From positions 1 to 5,791 of the forward strand of contig JAIUYC010000318.1 in NCBI GenBank assembly GCA_020216575.1: 5,791 bases of DNA. The letters run 5' to 3'. The DNA comes from Coleofasciculus sp. S288. Lineage in GTDB: Bacteria; Cyanobacteriota; Cyanobacteriia; Cyanobacteriales; Coleofasciculaceae. A model generated the notes under the pieces. It had not been told where the DNA came from, ran no database searches, and was given only the letters and a program-made list of their open reading frames with translations. Both the position numbers and the translations under genes were made by a program. Below, piece by piece: positions 5,087 to 5,791 of this stretch. The first letter of the stretch is position 1. Each line of letters starts with the position of its first letter.

Positions 5087-5791
5087 ATGACGCAGAAACT
5101 CGATCAACCCGAGCAAACTCATAATTCTGAGCCTCAGCTTGACCCGTTACCCGCAAAAACTGCTAGCGTTAGCGAAGCCAGGATTAAAGCTATTCCAACC
5201 GTCGATATAGAGCAATATTTCAAGCGCGAACGGCAATGGTTATTCAACTTTGCTAACCGGATACGTCGCGTTGCCTTTATTGAAAATATAGATGCCCTGC
5301 TGGAAACAGCGGTGACCGAGGTTCGGGAGCATTTTAAGGTAGACCGAGTGCTGATCTATCGTTTCCAGAGCGAAACCCAAGGGGTGGTGCTGGCTGAATC
5401 AATGACACCTGGCTATGCCCCTAGTTTGAAAGAAACCCTACCCGCGATCGCATTTGGTGCCGAGAATCAAATCGAGTACTACCAAAGGCAAGTTATTGCT
5501 TTGGAGCGTATCTCTCAAAGCAGCGCGACTCCTTACCAACTTCAATTGTGCAAACGGTTTCAAGTCGAAGCTTGCTTGAGTCTGCCGATTATTCTAGAGC
5601 GGCAAGTATGGGGCTTAATTGTTTTACAACAATGCACCAGTCCCAGAGTATGGCCGGAAGTGGAAATTAACCTGCTCTACCAGGTTGTCACCGAGTTGAC
5701 ACTCAACCTACAGCCCGTAGAACTCCGCCTCCAGCAGCAACAGCTAACTGAGAAGAACAAAGTTGTCGGTAAGGTTGTTGCTAAAGTTCTC
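5087..5791 (+). CDS. pixJ: PixJ, GAF-domain methyl-accepting phototaxis protein (N-terminal part)
   Basis: From ATG 5087 the frame stays open for 235 codons to the window edge. Residues 1-40 are polar and low-complexity. Residues 41-66 (YFKRERQWLFNFANRIRRV) begin a helical lead-in. Residues ~67-208 form a phytochrome/CBCR-like GAF domain: DRVLIYRF (86-93), G99-VVLAES, FQVEACLSLPI (158-168), VWGLIVLQQCTSPRVW (174-189). Q182 takes the place of the usual His (HQC). The bilin-binding Cys-His is Tyr150-Gln151 here, so this domain should not bind a bilin covalently; the first GAF of PixJ proteins is often of this kind. A Gln-rich coiled linker (212-235) follows, as before a second GAF. No membrane segment is seen, unlike Synechocystis PixJ1 and more like Anabaena PixJ. 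An alternative in-frame ATG at 4976, after TGA 4970-4972, would add 37 residues translated from the repeat. The MCP signalling domain would lie downstream, unseen. Confidence 0.75.
   Translation, partial: MTQKLDQPEQTHNSEPQLDPLPAKTASVSEARIKAIPTVDIEQYFKRERQWLFNFANRIRRVAFIENIDALLETAVTEVREHFKVDRVLIYRFQSETQGVVLAESMTPGYAPSLKETLPAIAFGAENQIEYYQRQVIALERISQSSATPYQLQLCKRFQVEACLSLPIILERQVWGLIVLQQCTSPRVWPEVEINLLYQVVTELTLNLQPVELRLQQQQLTEKNKVVGKVVAKVL
5444..5451. repeat. HIP1 octamer GCGATCGC
   Basis: A second perfect HIP1 palindrome, within the GAF coding region of pixJ. The frame reads CCC-GCG-ATC-GCA (P-A-I-A). Confidence 0.85.

Overview
The window looks like cyanobacterial chromosome, most likely from a filamentous species. 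The clues are a PatA/PixG-type response regulator (an almost exclusively cyanobacterial architecture), the gene order PATAN-REC / CheY / CheW / GAF-domain MCP, two HIP1 octamers (GCGATCGC), and three blocks of short tandem repeats of the kind scattered through filamentous cyanobacterial genomes. All recognised genes are on the + strand.

Layout. Positions 1-183 are the last 60 codons of the urease accessory protein UreF, followed by a hairpin plus T-run that looks like an intrinsic terminator. A 377-bp AT-rich spacer leads to a 134-codon gene (561-965) that I do not recognise. Next comes about 1.45 kb (966-2419) with no convincing gene. It holds a 10-bp inverted repeat pair, many copies of a (G/C)TGTAA hexamer, and a small heptamer repeat. 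From 2420 to the end lies a Pix/Tax-type phototaxis cluster: pixG (PATAN + receiver), pixH (stand-alone CheY), pixI (CheW), and the first 235 codons of pixJ (GAF-containing methyl-accepting protein), which runs off the window.

How the genes work together (family knowledge, not shown here). In Synechocystis and relatives, PixJ is the photoreceptor/MCP, PixI couples it to a CheA-type kinase (PixL, expected just downstream), and PixG and PixH are the phosphorylated outputs that act on the type IV pilus motor to steer twitching motility. In this window both receivers keep their catalytic residues and PixI keeps the CheW core. The single visible GAF domain of PixJ lacks the bilin-binding Cys-His pair, so any chromophore would have to sit in later, unseen GAF domains.

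The gene content is a known system. The less ordinary material is non-coding: the long leader in front of pixG with its repeated hexamer, and repeat-built spacers inside the pix cluster, one of which can fold on itself and another of which may be translated. I see no CRISPR array, tRNA, rRNA or intact insertion sequence.
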